The translations under genes were made by a program, and so were the position numbers. DNA of 10,591 nucleotides, from assembly GCA_026396975.1 (NCBI GenBank), contig JAPLVT010000080.1, positions 1 to 10,591 of the forward strand. The letters are read 5' to 3'. The notes beneath the pieces were generated by a model, which saw only the letters and a list, made by a program, of their open reading frames with translations, did no database searches and was not told the origin of the DNA. The DNA is from Candidatus Iainarchaeum sp. (lineage in GTDB: Archaea; Iainarchaeota; Iainarchaeia; Iainarchaeales; GCA-2688035). This document shows positions 5,084 through 10,591 of the stretch, in pieces (within the stretch, counting starts at the first letter, position 1; the number at the start of each line of letters is the position of its first letter).

Positions 5084-6244
5084 ATGAGAAGCGGAAAATT
5101 CTTGTTCACAAGCGAGGCAATGACCGAAGGGCACCCCGACAAGGTCTGCGACCAGATTGCCGACAGCGTGCTTGACGCCATAATAAAGGACGACCCGTAC
5201 GGGAGAGTCGCCTGCGAGGTTCTTGCGGGAATGGGCTTCATAATAGTCACGGGTGAGATAACGACCAAAACCTATGTTGACGTGCAGAAGCTTGTCAGGG
5301 GGGTTTTGGAGAAAATCGGCTACACAAAGCCGGAATACGGCTTCGATTACCATACCGTGGGCGTGCTAACCGCAATACACGAGCAGAGCCCCGACATAAA
5401 CATGGGAGTGACAAAAAAATCCCCGAAAGAAGTCGGCGCCGGAGACCAGGGAATGATGAGCGGATACGCGACAAACGAAACCCCCGAACTCATGCCTTTG
5501 CCTATCATGCTGGCGCACAAGCTCGCGAAAAAGCTGAGCGAGGCAAGGAGAAACGGCACGCTGAAATACCTAAGGCCTGACGGAAAAACTCAGGTCAGCG
5601 TCGAATACGAGAAGGACAAGCCGAAGAGGATTGACAGCGTCGTAATAGCGGCGCAGCACGACCCGGATGTCGAGCTGGACAAGCTGCGGGAAGACATTAA
5701 AAAGCACGTGATAGAGCCTGTCTGCGGAAAAATGCTGGACAAGGACACAAAGTATTACATCAACAACACCGGCAGGTTTGTTGTCGGCGGGCCTGTCGCG
5801 GACAGCGGCTGCACTGGCAGGAAAATAATCCAGGACGCCTACGGCGGCGTGGGAAACCACGGCGGCGGAGCGTTCTCGGGCAAAGACCCAAGCAAGGTCG
5901 ACAGGACAGCGGCTTACTACGCGCGCTATGTCGCGAAGAACATTGTTGCGGCCGGGCTTGCCGGCAGGGCAGAGGTGCAGCTTAGTTTCGTAATAGGCGG
6001 CACAGAGCCGTTAAGCCTCTTCATCGACACGCACGGCACGGCAAAAGTGGACGCGCAGAAAATCTACCACGCGGTGCGGAAGCACTTCCACTTCGCCCCA
6101 GGCGAGATGATTGAAGAGCTAAACCTGAGGAGGCCTATTTTCTCAAAAACAACTGTTTTCGGCCACTTCGGCAGGAGCGACCCTGACTTCACGTGGGAGA
6201 AAACAGACAAGGCAGCGGCGCTGAAGAAGGAATGCGGGCTGTAA
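5084..6244 (+). CDS. metK: S-adenosylmethionine synthetase, bacterial type
   Basis: 386 aa from the ATG at 5084, chosen because GGGAGG lies 6 bases upstream and the protein then begins as the family does; the ATG at 5042 would add 14 hydrophobic residues not expected in the family. It makes S-adenosylmethionine from methionine and ATP in the cytoplasm. Motifs seen: [12 protein letters not shown] (9-20; His17, Asp19 and Lys20 at the ATP/metal site), GAGDQGMM (118-125), [12 protein letters not shown] (164-175), TGRFVVGGP (229-237), the phosphate-binding GGGAFSGKD (260-268) with [17 protein letters not shown] after it, and the C-terminal FGHFGR and WEKTDKA. Alignment from memory to E. coli MetK is nearly full length (384 aa there). 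Most archaea instead use the divergent archaeal AdoMet synthetase (COG1812), so this copy suggests ancient transfer. Preceded by palindromic repeats and a divergent HTH-CBS regulator. Confidence 0.97.
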   Translation: MRSGKFLFTSEAMTEGHPDKVCDQIADSVLDAIIKDDPYGRVACEVLAGMGFIIVTGEITTKTYVDVQKLVRGVLEKIGYTKPEYGFDYHTVGVLTAIHEQSPDINMGVTKKSPKEVGAGDQGMMSGYATNETPELMPLPIMLAHKLAKKLSEARRNGTLKYLRPDGKTQVSVEYEKDKPKRIDSVVIAAQHDPDVELDKLREDIKKHVIEPVCGKMLDKDTKYYINNTGRFVVGGPVADSGCTGRKIIQDAYGGVGNHGGGAFSGKDPSKVDRTAAYYARYVAKNIVAAGLAGRAEVQLSFVIGGTEPLSLFIDTHGTAKVDAQKIYHAVRKHFHFAPGEMIEELNLRRPIFSKTTVFGHFGRSDPDFTWEKTDKAAALKKECGL

Positions 6245-6258
6245 AGCCCCATTCCAAA

Positions 6259-6287
6259 TTTTATTTTTTCCATAATTTTTTTGTTTT
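6259..6287 (+). terminator. T-rich terminator after metK
   Basis: Clustered T runs (TTTTATTTTTT, then TTTTTTTGTTTT at 6276-6287) start about 15 bases after the metK stop, with no strong stem. This fits archaeal T-run termination, so metK may be monocistronic. Confidence 0.45.
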
Positions 6288-6351
6288 GAAGCGCGGCCAT
6301 TCCAGATTTTGCTTTCAGGGCTTTTTTTCTTCCGAAGCACAATCATTATTG

Positions 6352-6361
6352 ATTTTAAAAA
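6352..6361 (+). promoter_or_regulatory. TATA-like box of the PHP/tRNA-binding gene pair
   Basis: ATTTTAAAAA is centred about 28 bases before the ATG at 6385, the expected spacing for a nearly leaderless transcript. A weak AAGGT lies directly before the ATG. This suggests the two following genes have their own promoter, separate from metK. Confidence 0.45.
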
Positions 6362-6384
6362 CGTAAAGGGGCTTAATTCAAGGT

Positions 6385-7050
6385 ATGCAATTGGACCTGC
6401 ACGTGCACAGCAAATACAGCAACGACGGCGTGAGTTCGCCCGAGGAAATAGTGAAAGCAGCGGCTGCGAAAGGAATAGTTGTTGCCGCAACAGACCACAA
6501 CAACTGCAACGCATGGGCGGACTACAGGAAAGCGGGAAAAAAGCACTGCGTGCAGGTAGTGCTTGGGGAAGAAATAAAGGTACGGGAGCAGGGCACGCTG
6601 CTTGGCGAGGTGCTGGCGCTTTTTTTGAACGAACCAGTGCTTTGCAATGAATTCAACGAGGTCGTTGACGCCGTAAGGCAGCAGGGCGGATTGCTCGCAG
6701 CTGCGCATCCGTTCGACATCCTCAGGAAGCCTTACCTCAGGGGATTCAGCGCCCTGCCGCGGCTGTACAAACAAATTGACGCTATCGAGGTTTTCAACAG
6801 CAGGACATTCATCGGGCTTTTCAACGACAGGGCGCGGCGCTTTGCGGAAGAGAGAAAAATGCCGAAGATTTGCGGCAGCGACGCGCACACAGCGGGCGAA
6901 GTCGGCAACGCCCGGACAGAGGTAAAAGCGGATTCGCTGGAAGGCGCGATGAAAGAAATACGAAAAGGCAGGACAACGCTGCACTGCAAGAGAGCGGCGT
7001 TTTCCGTCAGGTTTTATTCAAGCGTGAAAAGAATGGGATTAACCAGATGA
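6385..7050 (+). CDS. PHP-domain metal-dependent phosphoesterase
   Basis: 221 aa. The Polymerase and Histidinol Phosphatase fold is shown by its ordered metal-binding motifs: DLHVHSKYSNDG (4-15; His6, His8), ATDHNN (35-40; Asp37, His38), GEEIK (61-65; Glu62/63), AAHPFD (106-111; His108), IEVFN (134-138; Glu135) and GSDAH (164-168; Asp166, His168). These bind a two- or three-metal centre that hydrolyses phosphomonoesters or nucleotide phosphates. The length and motif set match stand-alone COG0613/COG1387-type proteins rather than a polymerase domain. The substrate cannot be told from sequence; nucleoside phosphates or histidinol phosphate are family options, and no histidine genes are nearby. 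No signal peptide, so cytoplasmic. Its stop is 13 bases before the next gene, so the two are probably co-transcribed. Confidence 0.9.
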   Translation: MQLDLHVHSKYSNDGVSSPEEIVKAAAAKGIVVAATDHNNCNAWADYRKAGKKHCVQVVLGEEIKVREQGTLLGEVLALFLNEPVLCNEFNEVVDAVRQQGGLLAAAHPFDILRKPYLRGFSALPRLYKQIDAIEVFNSRTFIGLFNDRARRFAEERKMPKICGSDAHTAGEVGNARTEVKADSLEGAMKEIRKGRTTLHCKRAAFSVRFYSSVKRMGLTR

Positions 7051-7052
7051 CC

Positions 7053-7060
7053 GGGGTGAT
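7053..7060 (+). promoter_or_regulatory. Ribosome site GGGGTGAT that decides a GTG start
   Basis: GGGGTGAT lies between the PHP stop and the GTG at 7064, with about 4 bases from GGTGA to the start codon. It matches the archaeal consensus GGTGAT and supports translation of the next ORF from GTG. Confidence 0.6.
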
Positions 7061-7063
7061 TGT

Positions 7064-7387
7064 GTGATTACGTTCCAAGAATGGCAGAAGATTGAGCTGC
7101 GCATAGCGAAAATACTGGGCGTGGATGAAATTCCGGGGAAGGACAAATTGTACAGGCTGCTAATAGACCTCGGCAGCGAGCGCAGGCAGATCATCGCGGG
7201 GCTGAAGCAATACTACAAAAAGGAAGAGCTGCAGGGAAAAAACATTGTGGTGGTTGCGAACCTGCAGCCCGCGACAATAGCCGGCCTGGAAAGCCAGGCG
7301 ATGCTGCTCGCGGCAAAAGACAGCAAAGGCAGCTACAAGATAGTAACTGTGGACGAAAGCGTTCCGCCGGGAACAAAAGCGGAATAA
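7064..7387 (+). CDS. Stand-alone tRNA-binding OB-fold protein (MetRS beta / Trbp111-like)
   Basis: 107 aa from GTG, with GGGGTGAT just upstream. Nearly the whole length is one EMAPII/Trbp111-type tRNA-binding domain: WQKIELRIAKILGVDEIPGKDKL (7-29), LLIDLG, RQIIAGLKQYY (41-51), GKNIVVVANLQPATIAGLESQAMLLAA (58-84), then VPPGTK at the end. Conserved elements are the DKLY turn and the N-L-x-P...G-x-E-S-Q-x-M-L-L-A segment. In archaea such proteins occur as separate beta subunits or paralogues of the C-terminal domain of methionyl-tRNA synthetase and bind the tRNA elbow, often as dimers. A MetRS-linked role is plausible given metK nearby, but general tRNA binding is all the sequence shows. It converges on the TraB-family gene with 11 bases between them. 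Confidence 0.9.
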   Translation: MITFQEWQKIELRIAKILGVDEIPGKDKLYRLLIDLGSERRQIIAGLKQYYKKEELQGKNIVVVANLQPATIAGLESQAMLLAAKDSKGSYKIVTVDESVPPGTKAE

Positions 7388-7398
7388 ACGCGCCGCGA

Positions 7399-8550
7399 TT
7401 AAGCCACAAGCGCAGCCATGTAGGGAAGCGCTATTATTGTCGCAGCAGCGCTGCCGACGTTTGAGAAAGCAGTAACCATCAGTATCCTGCTGACCCTGTT
7501 TCTGGCGAACTCTCCGATGCTCGCTGCTTCCGGCAGGCGCTCGAAATCAATTACCTTCGGCGGCCTGATCCTTAGTTCCACAAGGCCCGCGAACCAACCT
7601 GCTGCAAGAGTGGGGTGCAGCGCAGTGAAAGGCGCCGCGAAAAAGGCTGTTGCGATTGAAAGCGGGTGCGCTCTCGCAAGAGCCGCGCCGAGAGCCGAGA
7701 GCACAGCATGAACCGCGAACCACGCGATGAAAACGTCAAGCGCAGTCGTGGTGCCTTTTGCAAACAACCCGTAGGCAAGCAGCAGCGTGAACGCTACGGG
7801 CACCAGCCAGGAGAGATGGCGCAGTACGCTTTTCTTTTTTGAAACATGCGTCAATTCTCTTGTGTCAAGCGGCTGGCCGACCAGTTTCTTGACGCCTTCA
7901 ATGTGGCCCGCGCCAATGACAGCGACAATCTTTTTGCCATCCGCTCGCGTTATTTTGTCCGCGATGAAGGCGTCCCTTTCGTCAACAAGGACGCTTTTGA
8001 TGCTGGGCAGCTCTTTTCCGAGCTGCTGCATCAGAGCGTTTAGCGTGTCCTTTTCCTTTAGGTGCTCTATTGTTTTTTCGTCGAGTTTTTCGCCCTTGTA
8101 AAAGAAGCCGCTCAAGAGGCTGTAGCCGAGCTTTGCTTTTTCCACAATGCTCATTTTGTCAAAAGCGCGCTTAAGAGTTACCCGCACATCCCTGTCAAGG
8201 AGAAGCACGGGGATTTTGTTTTCAGCCGCTGTTTCCACTGCAGCGAGCATTTCGCTGCCCGGCTTTACTCCCAGGTCATCTCCTATCCTGCGCTGGAAAT
8301 TCGCGAGCAGCATATTGATGAGAAAGAGGTGTGTCTTTCCCTCCTTGATTATTCTGTTTAGGTCCATTTCCTGCCATTGCTTTCCCTGCAACAGCTGGTG
8401 CAGGCGCTGCGCGTCCAGCTCAACTCCGACCACGTCCGGCTTTTCCCGCTCGATTGTTTCTTTTACAATCTGCATTGAGCGCTTGCTGACGTGCGCTGTC
8501 GGGACAAGGATTATTGTTTTCCCACAGGTTTCGATGGACTCTGTTTGCAT
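7399..8550 (-). CDS. TraB/PrgY-family membrane protein
   Basis: 383 aa from the ATG at 8550; a GTG at 8559 would add three residues. The ATG is preferred because GGTG lies 6 bases before it, though TATA-like boxes fit either start. The N-terminal 230 residues are a cytoplasmic TraB/Tiki-type domain: ILVPTAHVSKRS (His20), VVGVELDAQR (Glu44), VLLLDRDVRVTLKRA (115-129), VDERDAFIADKI (189-200) and VIGAGHIEGV (His216). The conserved His/Glu set is shared with the Tiki/EreA-like metalloprotease superfamily, so hydrolase activity is possible but unproven for archaeal members. Three or four membrane helices follow at about 248-264, 271-291, 298-325 and 358-383, with a conserved RPPKVIDFERLPE loop. 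Family members include the enterococcal pheromone-shutdown proteins TraB/PrgY; archaeal copies (COG1916) are widespread with unknown role. Divergent from the Trm112-like gene. Confidence 0.9.
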   Translation of the reverse strand: MQTESIETCGKTIILVPTAHVSKRSMQIVKETIEREKPDVVGVELDAQRLHQLLQGKQWQEMDLNRIIKEGKTHLFLINMLLANFQRRIGDDLGVKPGSEMLAAVETAAENKIPVLLLDRDVRVTLKRAFDKMSIVEKAKLGYSLLSGFFYKGEKLDEKTIEHLKEKDTLNALMQQLGKELPSIKSVLVDERDAFIADKITRADGKKIVAVIGAGHIEGVKKLVGQPLDTRELTHVSKKKSVLRHLSWLVPVAFTLLLAYGLFAKGTTTALDVFIAWFAVHAVLSALGAALARAHPLSIATAFFAAPFTALHPTLAAGWFAGLVELRIRPPKVIDFERLPEAASIGEFARNRVSRILMVTAFSNVGSAAATIIALPYMAALVA

Positions 8551-8572
8551 TGGCGACACCAGAAAATTCGTA

Positions 8573-8637
8573 GTAATTAAGGAATAAAAGGCATTTAATT
8601 AAAAACTGTTTTGCAAAGTTTTTTTGCTAAGGGTGCG
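8573..8637. promoter_or_regulatory. Divergent promoter region of the TraB-family and Trm112-like genes
   Basis: For the + gene, ATTTAATTAAAAA (8593-8605) is a TATA box placing transcription near 8626, and GGGTG (8631-8635) is 5 bases before the ATG at 8641. For the - gene, CTTTTATTC (8582-8590 on +) and TTAATTAC (8573-8580) are TATA candidates about 27 bases from the GTG at 8559 and the ATG at 8550. Both promoters fit in about 90 bases. An AAAAC-T-GTTTT inverted repeat (8602-8612) overlaps the + promoter. Confidence 0.45.
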
Positions 8638-8640
8638 GTA

Positions 8641-8817
8641 ATGGCTAAGGCGTTGGACAAAAGGCTTCTGGAAGTGCTTGCCTGCCCGAAATGCAAGGGC
8701 AGCCTTGACTACGACAAAAAAAATAGCAGGCTTTTGTGCAAAAAATGCAAACTCGCTTATCGGATTGAAGGCGGAATCCCGATAATGCTTGTCGAGGAAG
8801 CCGAAAAAACAAATTAG
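8641..8817 (+). CDS. Trm112-like zinc-ribbon protein (UPF0434/YcaR type)
   Basis: 58 aa from the ATG at 8641, preceded by GGGTG; an in-frame TTG at 8611 lacks support. The sequence has the family pattern: LLEVLACPKCKGSL (9-22) with Cys15 and Cys18, LLCKKCKLAYRIEGGIPIML (31-50) with Cys33 and Cys36. The four cysteines should bind one zinc, and the I-x-G-G-I-P-x-M-L end is the family signature. In eukaryotes and archaea Trm112 is a small partner that stabilises and activates SAM-dependent methyltransferases acting on tRNA, rRNA and release factor; short bacterial forms are of less clear role. No methyltransferase gene is in the window, so the partner must lie elsewhere. It converges on pyrG with a 19-base gap. 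Confidence 0.88.
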   Translation: MAKALDKRLLEVLACPKCKGSLDYDKKNSRLLCKKCKLAYRIEGGIPIMLVEEAEKTN

Positions 8818-8836
8818 AAGCGCGGAAGCAGGATTG

Positions 8837-10471
8837 CTATTTCTTTTCGCACGCGCGCGCGAACTCCAAGAAAAGCTCGTCCGGATGCAGGGGCCTGCTT
8901 GTGAACTCAGGATGAAACTGGGACGCCATAAAGAAGCAGTGCTTTGGGAGCTCCAGAACCTGCATTATCGGCTGGCCTGGGGCTTTTCCGCTGAAAACAA
9001 CGCCCGCCTTTTCAAACTGTTCGATGTACTCGGGGTTGCACTCAAAGCGGTGCCTGAAGCGCCGCCTGATTGTTTTCTCGTTATCATGGATTTTTGCCGC
9101 AATAGTGCCAGGCTTTAACTCAACGTCCTTGCCGCCTAGGCGCATGTTGCCGCCAAGTCCCTCGATTTTTTTCTGCTCTGGCAGAATGTCAATAACAGGG
9201 TGCGGTGTCTTGGGCTCGAATTCCGTGCTGTTCGCTTCCTTCAGGCCAAGCTTGTCTCTCGCGATTTCTATCAGCGCTACCTGGAAGCCGAGGCACAATC
9301 CGAGGTAGGGAATATCGTTCTCCCTGCAGTATTTTGCGACAGCAACCTTGCCCTCAATGCCCCTTATGCCGAAACCGCCCGGGATAATGACGCCATCGAC
9401 GTCGCTGAGCGCCTTCTTGACATCCCTTGCTTCAAGCTCAGTGGTGTCAACCCACTTGACTTTCACTTTCCTGTTCAGTTTGAAAGAGCAGTGCTCGAGC
9501 GCTTTCAGAATGCTGATGTAAGTGTCCGCACACCCAGTATATTTTCCCGCAATCGCGACGGCAAGCGGCTGGGCTTTTCCGTGCACGCTTGTTTTCTTGT
9601 TCCACTCCCTAATCACCTTGTTGCCGTTGGTTTTGAAGCGCTTGTTCAACCCTACAACATCGAGAACCGCCTCGTCAAAGCCTGTTTTGCGCAAGGCGAG
9701 CGGCAGGCTGTAAATGTTGCTGACATCGTTCACGCCGAAAACGTTTTCAAGCGGGACATTTACGTTGAGGCTGATTTTTTTCCTGATGCTGTCGTGCAGC
9801 TTCGACTCGCTCCTGCAGACAATGATGTCCGGCTGGATGCCCAGCTCTATCATCCTCTTTATGCCGAGCTGCGCCGCCTTGCTCTTCTGCTCCCCAAGCG
9901 TCTTCGGCTGCAGGATGTAGGTGATATTGATAAAGCATACATTGCCGTGCCCTTCCTCGTAGTGCAGCTCCCTGAGCGCCTCAAGCGCGAACATGTTCTC
10001 GTAGTCGCCGACAGTGCCGCCTATTTCAATTACAATGGCATCGGCTTTTGTTTTGACTGCGAGGTCCCTCAAAACCTTCTTTATTTCGCCCGTAACGTGC
10101 GGGATAAACTGGACATCTCTCCCAAGGTACTTGCCGGCGCGCTCCTTTTCAATGATATTCGCGTAAATCCTGCCGCTTGTCACAAAGTTGTCCTTTCCAA
10201 GGTTCTTGTCCAGCATGCGCTCGTAAGTGCCCAAGTCAAGGTCTGTTTCAGTTCCATCGTCCAGCACGAAAACCTCGCCGTGCCTGAAAGGGTTCAGAGT
10301 GCCCGCGTCAACGTTCAGGTATGCCTCCAGCTTTATCGGCTCGACCTCAAGCCCCCTGTCCTGCAGCAGCTTGCACAAAGTGCTTGAGATTGTTCCCTTG
10401 CCGATGCCACTGATGACGCTGCCAGTGACAACAACGTACTTTGTTTTGCCCGGCTTGTAGTCCTTGGGCAT
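8837..10471 (-). CDS. pyrG: CTP synthase (glutamine-hydrolysing), divergent form
   Basis: 544 aa from the ATG at 10471; the frame stays open to a TTG at 10552 (571 aa). The enzyme makes CTP from UTP, ATP and glutamine. Synthase domain, residues 1-270: KYVVVTGSVISGIGKG (11-26, P-loop-like), YLNVDAGTLNPFRHGEVFVLDDG (51-73), ETDLDLG, IPHVTGEI (123-130), IEIGGTVGDYE (148-158). Glutaminase domain from about 300: GGFGIRG (365-371), LGLCLGFQ (390-397; nucleophile Cys393), EANSTEF (412-418), RHRFECNP and QFHPEFTSRP (518-527; His520, Glu522). All catalytic residues of the amidotransferase triad are present. Departures: the usual I-D-P-Y-L-N is L-E-A-Y-L-N here, and the usual K-T-K-P-T-Q-H-S in the nucleotide-binding region is QKSKAAQLG (195-203). 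I chose the ATG because family homology begins nearby, but an N-terminal extension is possible. Confidence 0.95.
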   Translation of the reverse strand: MPKDYKPGKTKYVVVTGSVISGIGKGTISSTLCKLLQDRGLEVEPIKLEAYLNVDAGTLNPFRHGEVFVLDDGTETDLDLGTYERMLDKNLGKDNFVTSGRIYANIIEKERAGKYLGRDVQFIPHVTGEIKKVLRDLAVKTKADAIVIEIGGTVGDYENMFALEALRELHYEEGHGNVCFINITYILQPKTLGEQKSKAAQLGIKRMIELGIQPDIIVCRSESKLHDSIRKKISLNVNVPLENVFGVNDVSNIYSLPLALRKTGFDEAVLDVVGLNKRFKTNGNKVIREWNKKTSVHGKAQPLAVAIAGKYTGCADTYISILKALEHCSFKLNRKVKVKWVDTTELEARDVKKALSDVDGVIIPGGFGIRGIEGKVAVAKYCRENDIPYLGLCLGFQVALIEIARDKLGLKEANSTEFEPKTPHPVIDILPEQKKIEGLGGNMRLGGKDVELKPGTIAAKIHDNEKTIRRRFRHRFECNPEYIEQFEKAGVVFSGKAPGQPIMQVLELPKHCFFMASQFHPEFTSRPLHPDELFLEFARACEKK

Positions 10472-10561
10472 CGGAGTGTAAAACTCGTCGCCAGAAGTAG
10501 CGATAATCTTTCCAAGAATCTCTTCTCCCTGCAAACTCCCCACCAAAAACAAGGATTGAAA

Positions 10562-10588
10562 GAATAAACGCTTACTTGTTTAAAAAGG
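10562..10588 (-). promoter_or_regulatory. TATA-like boxes upstream of pyrG
   Basis: On the - strand CTTTTTAAACAAG (10576-10588) predicts transcription from about 10557, and GTTTATTC (10562-10569) is a second candidate. The first would place the RNA start just before the TTG at 10552, so the 81 bases before the ATG at 10471 would be either a leader or a translated N-terminal extension. Confidence 0.35.
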
Positions 10589-10591
10589 TTT

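Noticed and set aside
8602..8612. AAAAC-T-GTTTT inverted repeat before the Trm112-like gene as a third operator
   Set aside because: It shares the AAAAC/GTTTT half-sites with the metK repeats, but the spacing between them is 1 base instead of 5, so the same dimer could not bind in the same way; chance in AT-rich DNA is likely.
9200..10387. 395-codon open frame on the + strand across pyrG
   Set aside because: It lies fully antisense to a clear CTP synthase gene, its product resembles no family, and long antisense frames are common opposite GC-biased coding DNA.

Overview
The window looks like chromosomal DNA from an archaeon, most likely a small-genome DPANN-type lineage; the phylum is a guess. 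The archaeal signs are TATA-like boxes 25-30 bases upstream of many starts, GGAGGTG/GGTGAT-type ribosome sites, frequent GTG/TTG starts, an HTH-CBS regulator, a stand-alone MetRS-beta-like tRNA-binding protein, a TraB-family membrane protein, and secreted Ig-like surface proteins with one C-terminal membrane anchor. I see no tRNA, rRNA, CRISPR array, insertion sequence or phage gene.

Left part (1-3840), cell surface: a PKD-domain secreted protein runs off the left edge on the + strand. A 53-residue lysine-rich small ORF lies on the - strand. After a gene-poor gap with a strong GC-rich hairpin comes a two-gene - strand operon (187-aa then 612-aa, ATGA overlap). Both products have a signal peptide, Ig-like ectodomain and similar C-terminal anchors.

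Middle part (3850-7390): an unrecognised 145-aa helical charged protein (+) converges on an HTH-CBS regulator (-), which is divergent from metK (+). The metK promoter carries two copies of an interrupted palindrome (AAACA-N3-TGTTT) exactly 40 bp apart, one beside the predicted TATA box and one at the predicted transcription start. That is operator-like architecture next to a regulator whose CBS domains belong to an adenosyl-ligand-binding family. MetK is of the bacterial type, unusual for an archaeon. A PHP-domain phosphoesterase and a tRNA-binding OB-fold protein follow on the same strand.

Right part (7399-10591), housekeeping: a TraB-family membrane protein (-) and a Trm112-like zinc-ribbon protein (+) share a divergent promoter region. 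A CTP synthase (pyrG, -) with unusual substitutions in normally near-invariant motifs fills the rest. Several genes touch methionine or SAM (MetK, the possible SAM-sensing regulator, the MetRS-beta-like protein, and Trm112, which activates SAM-dependent methyltransferases elsewhere). The best candidate for something undescribed is the regulator/operator/metK unit.
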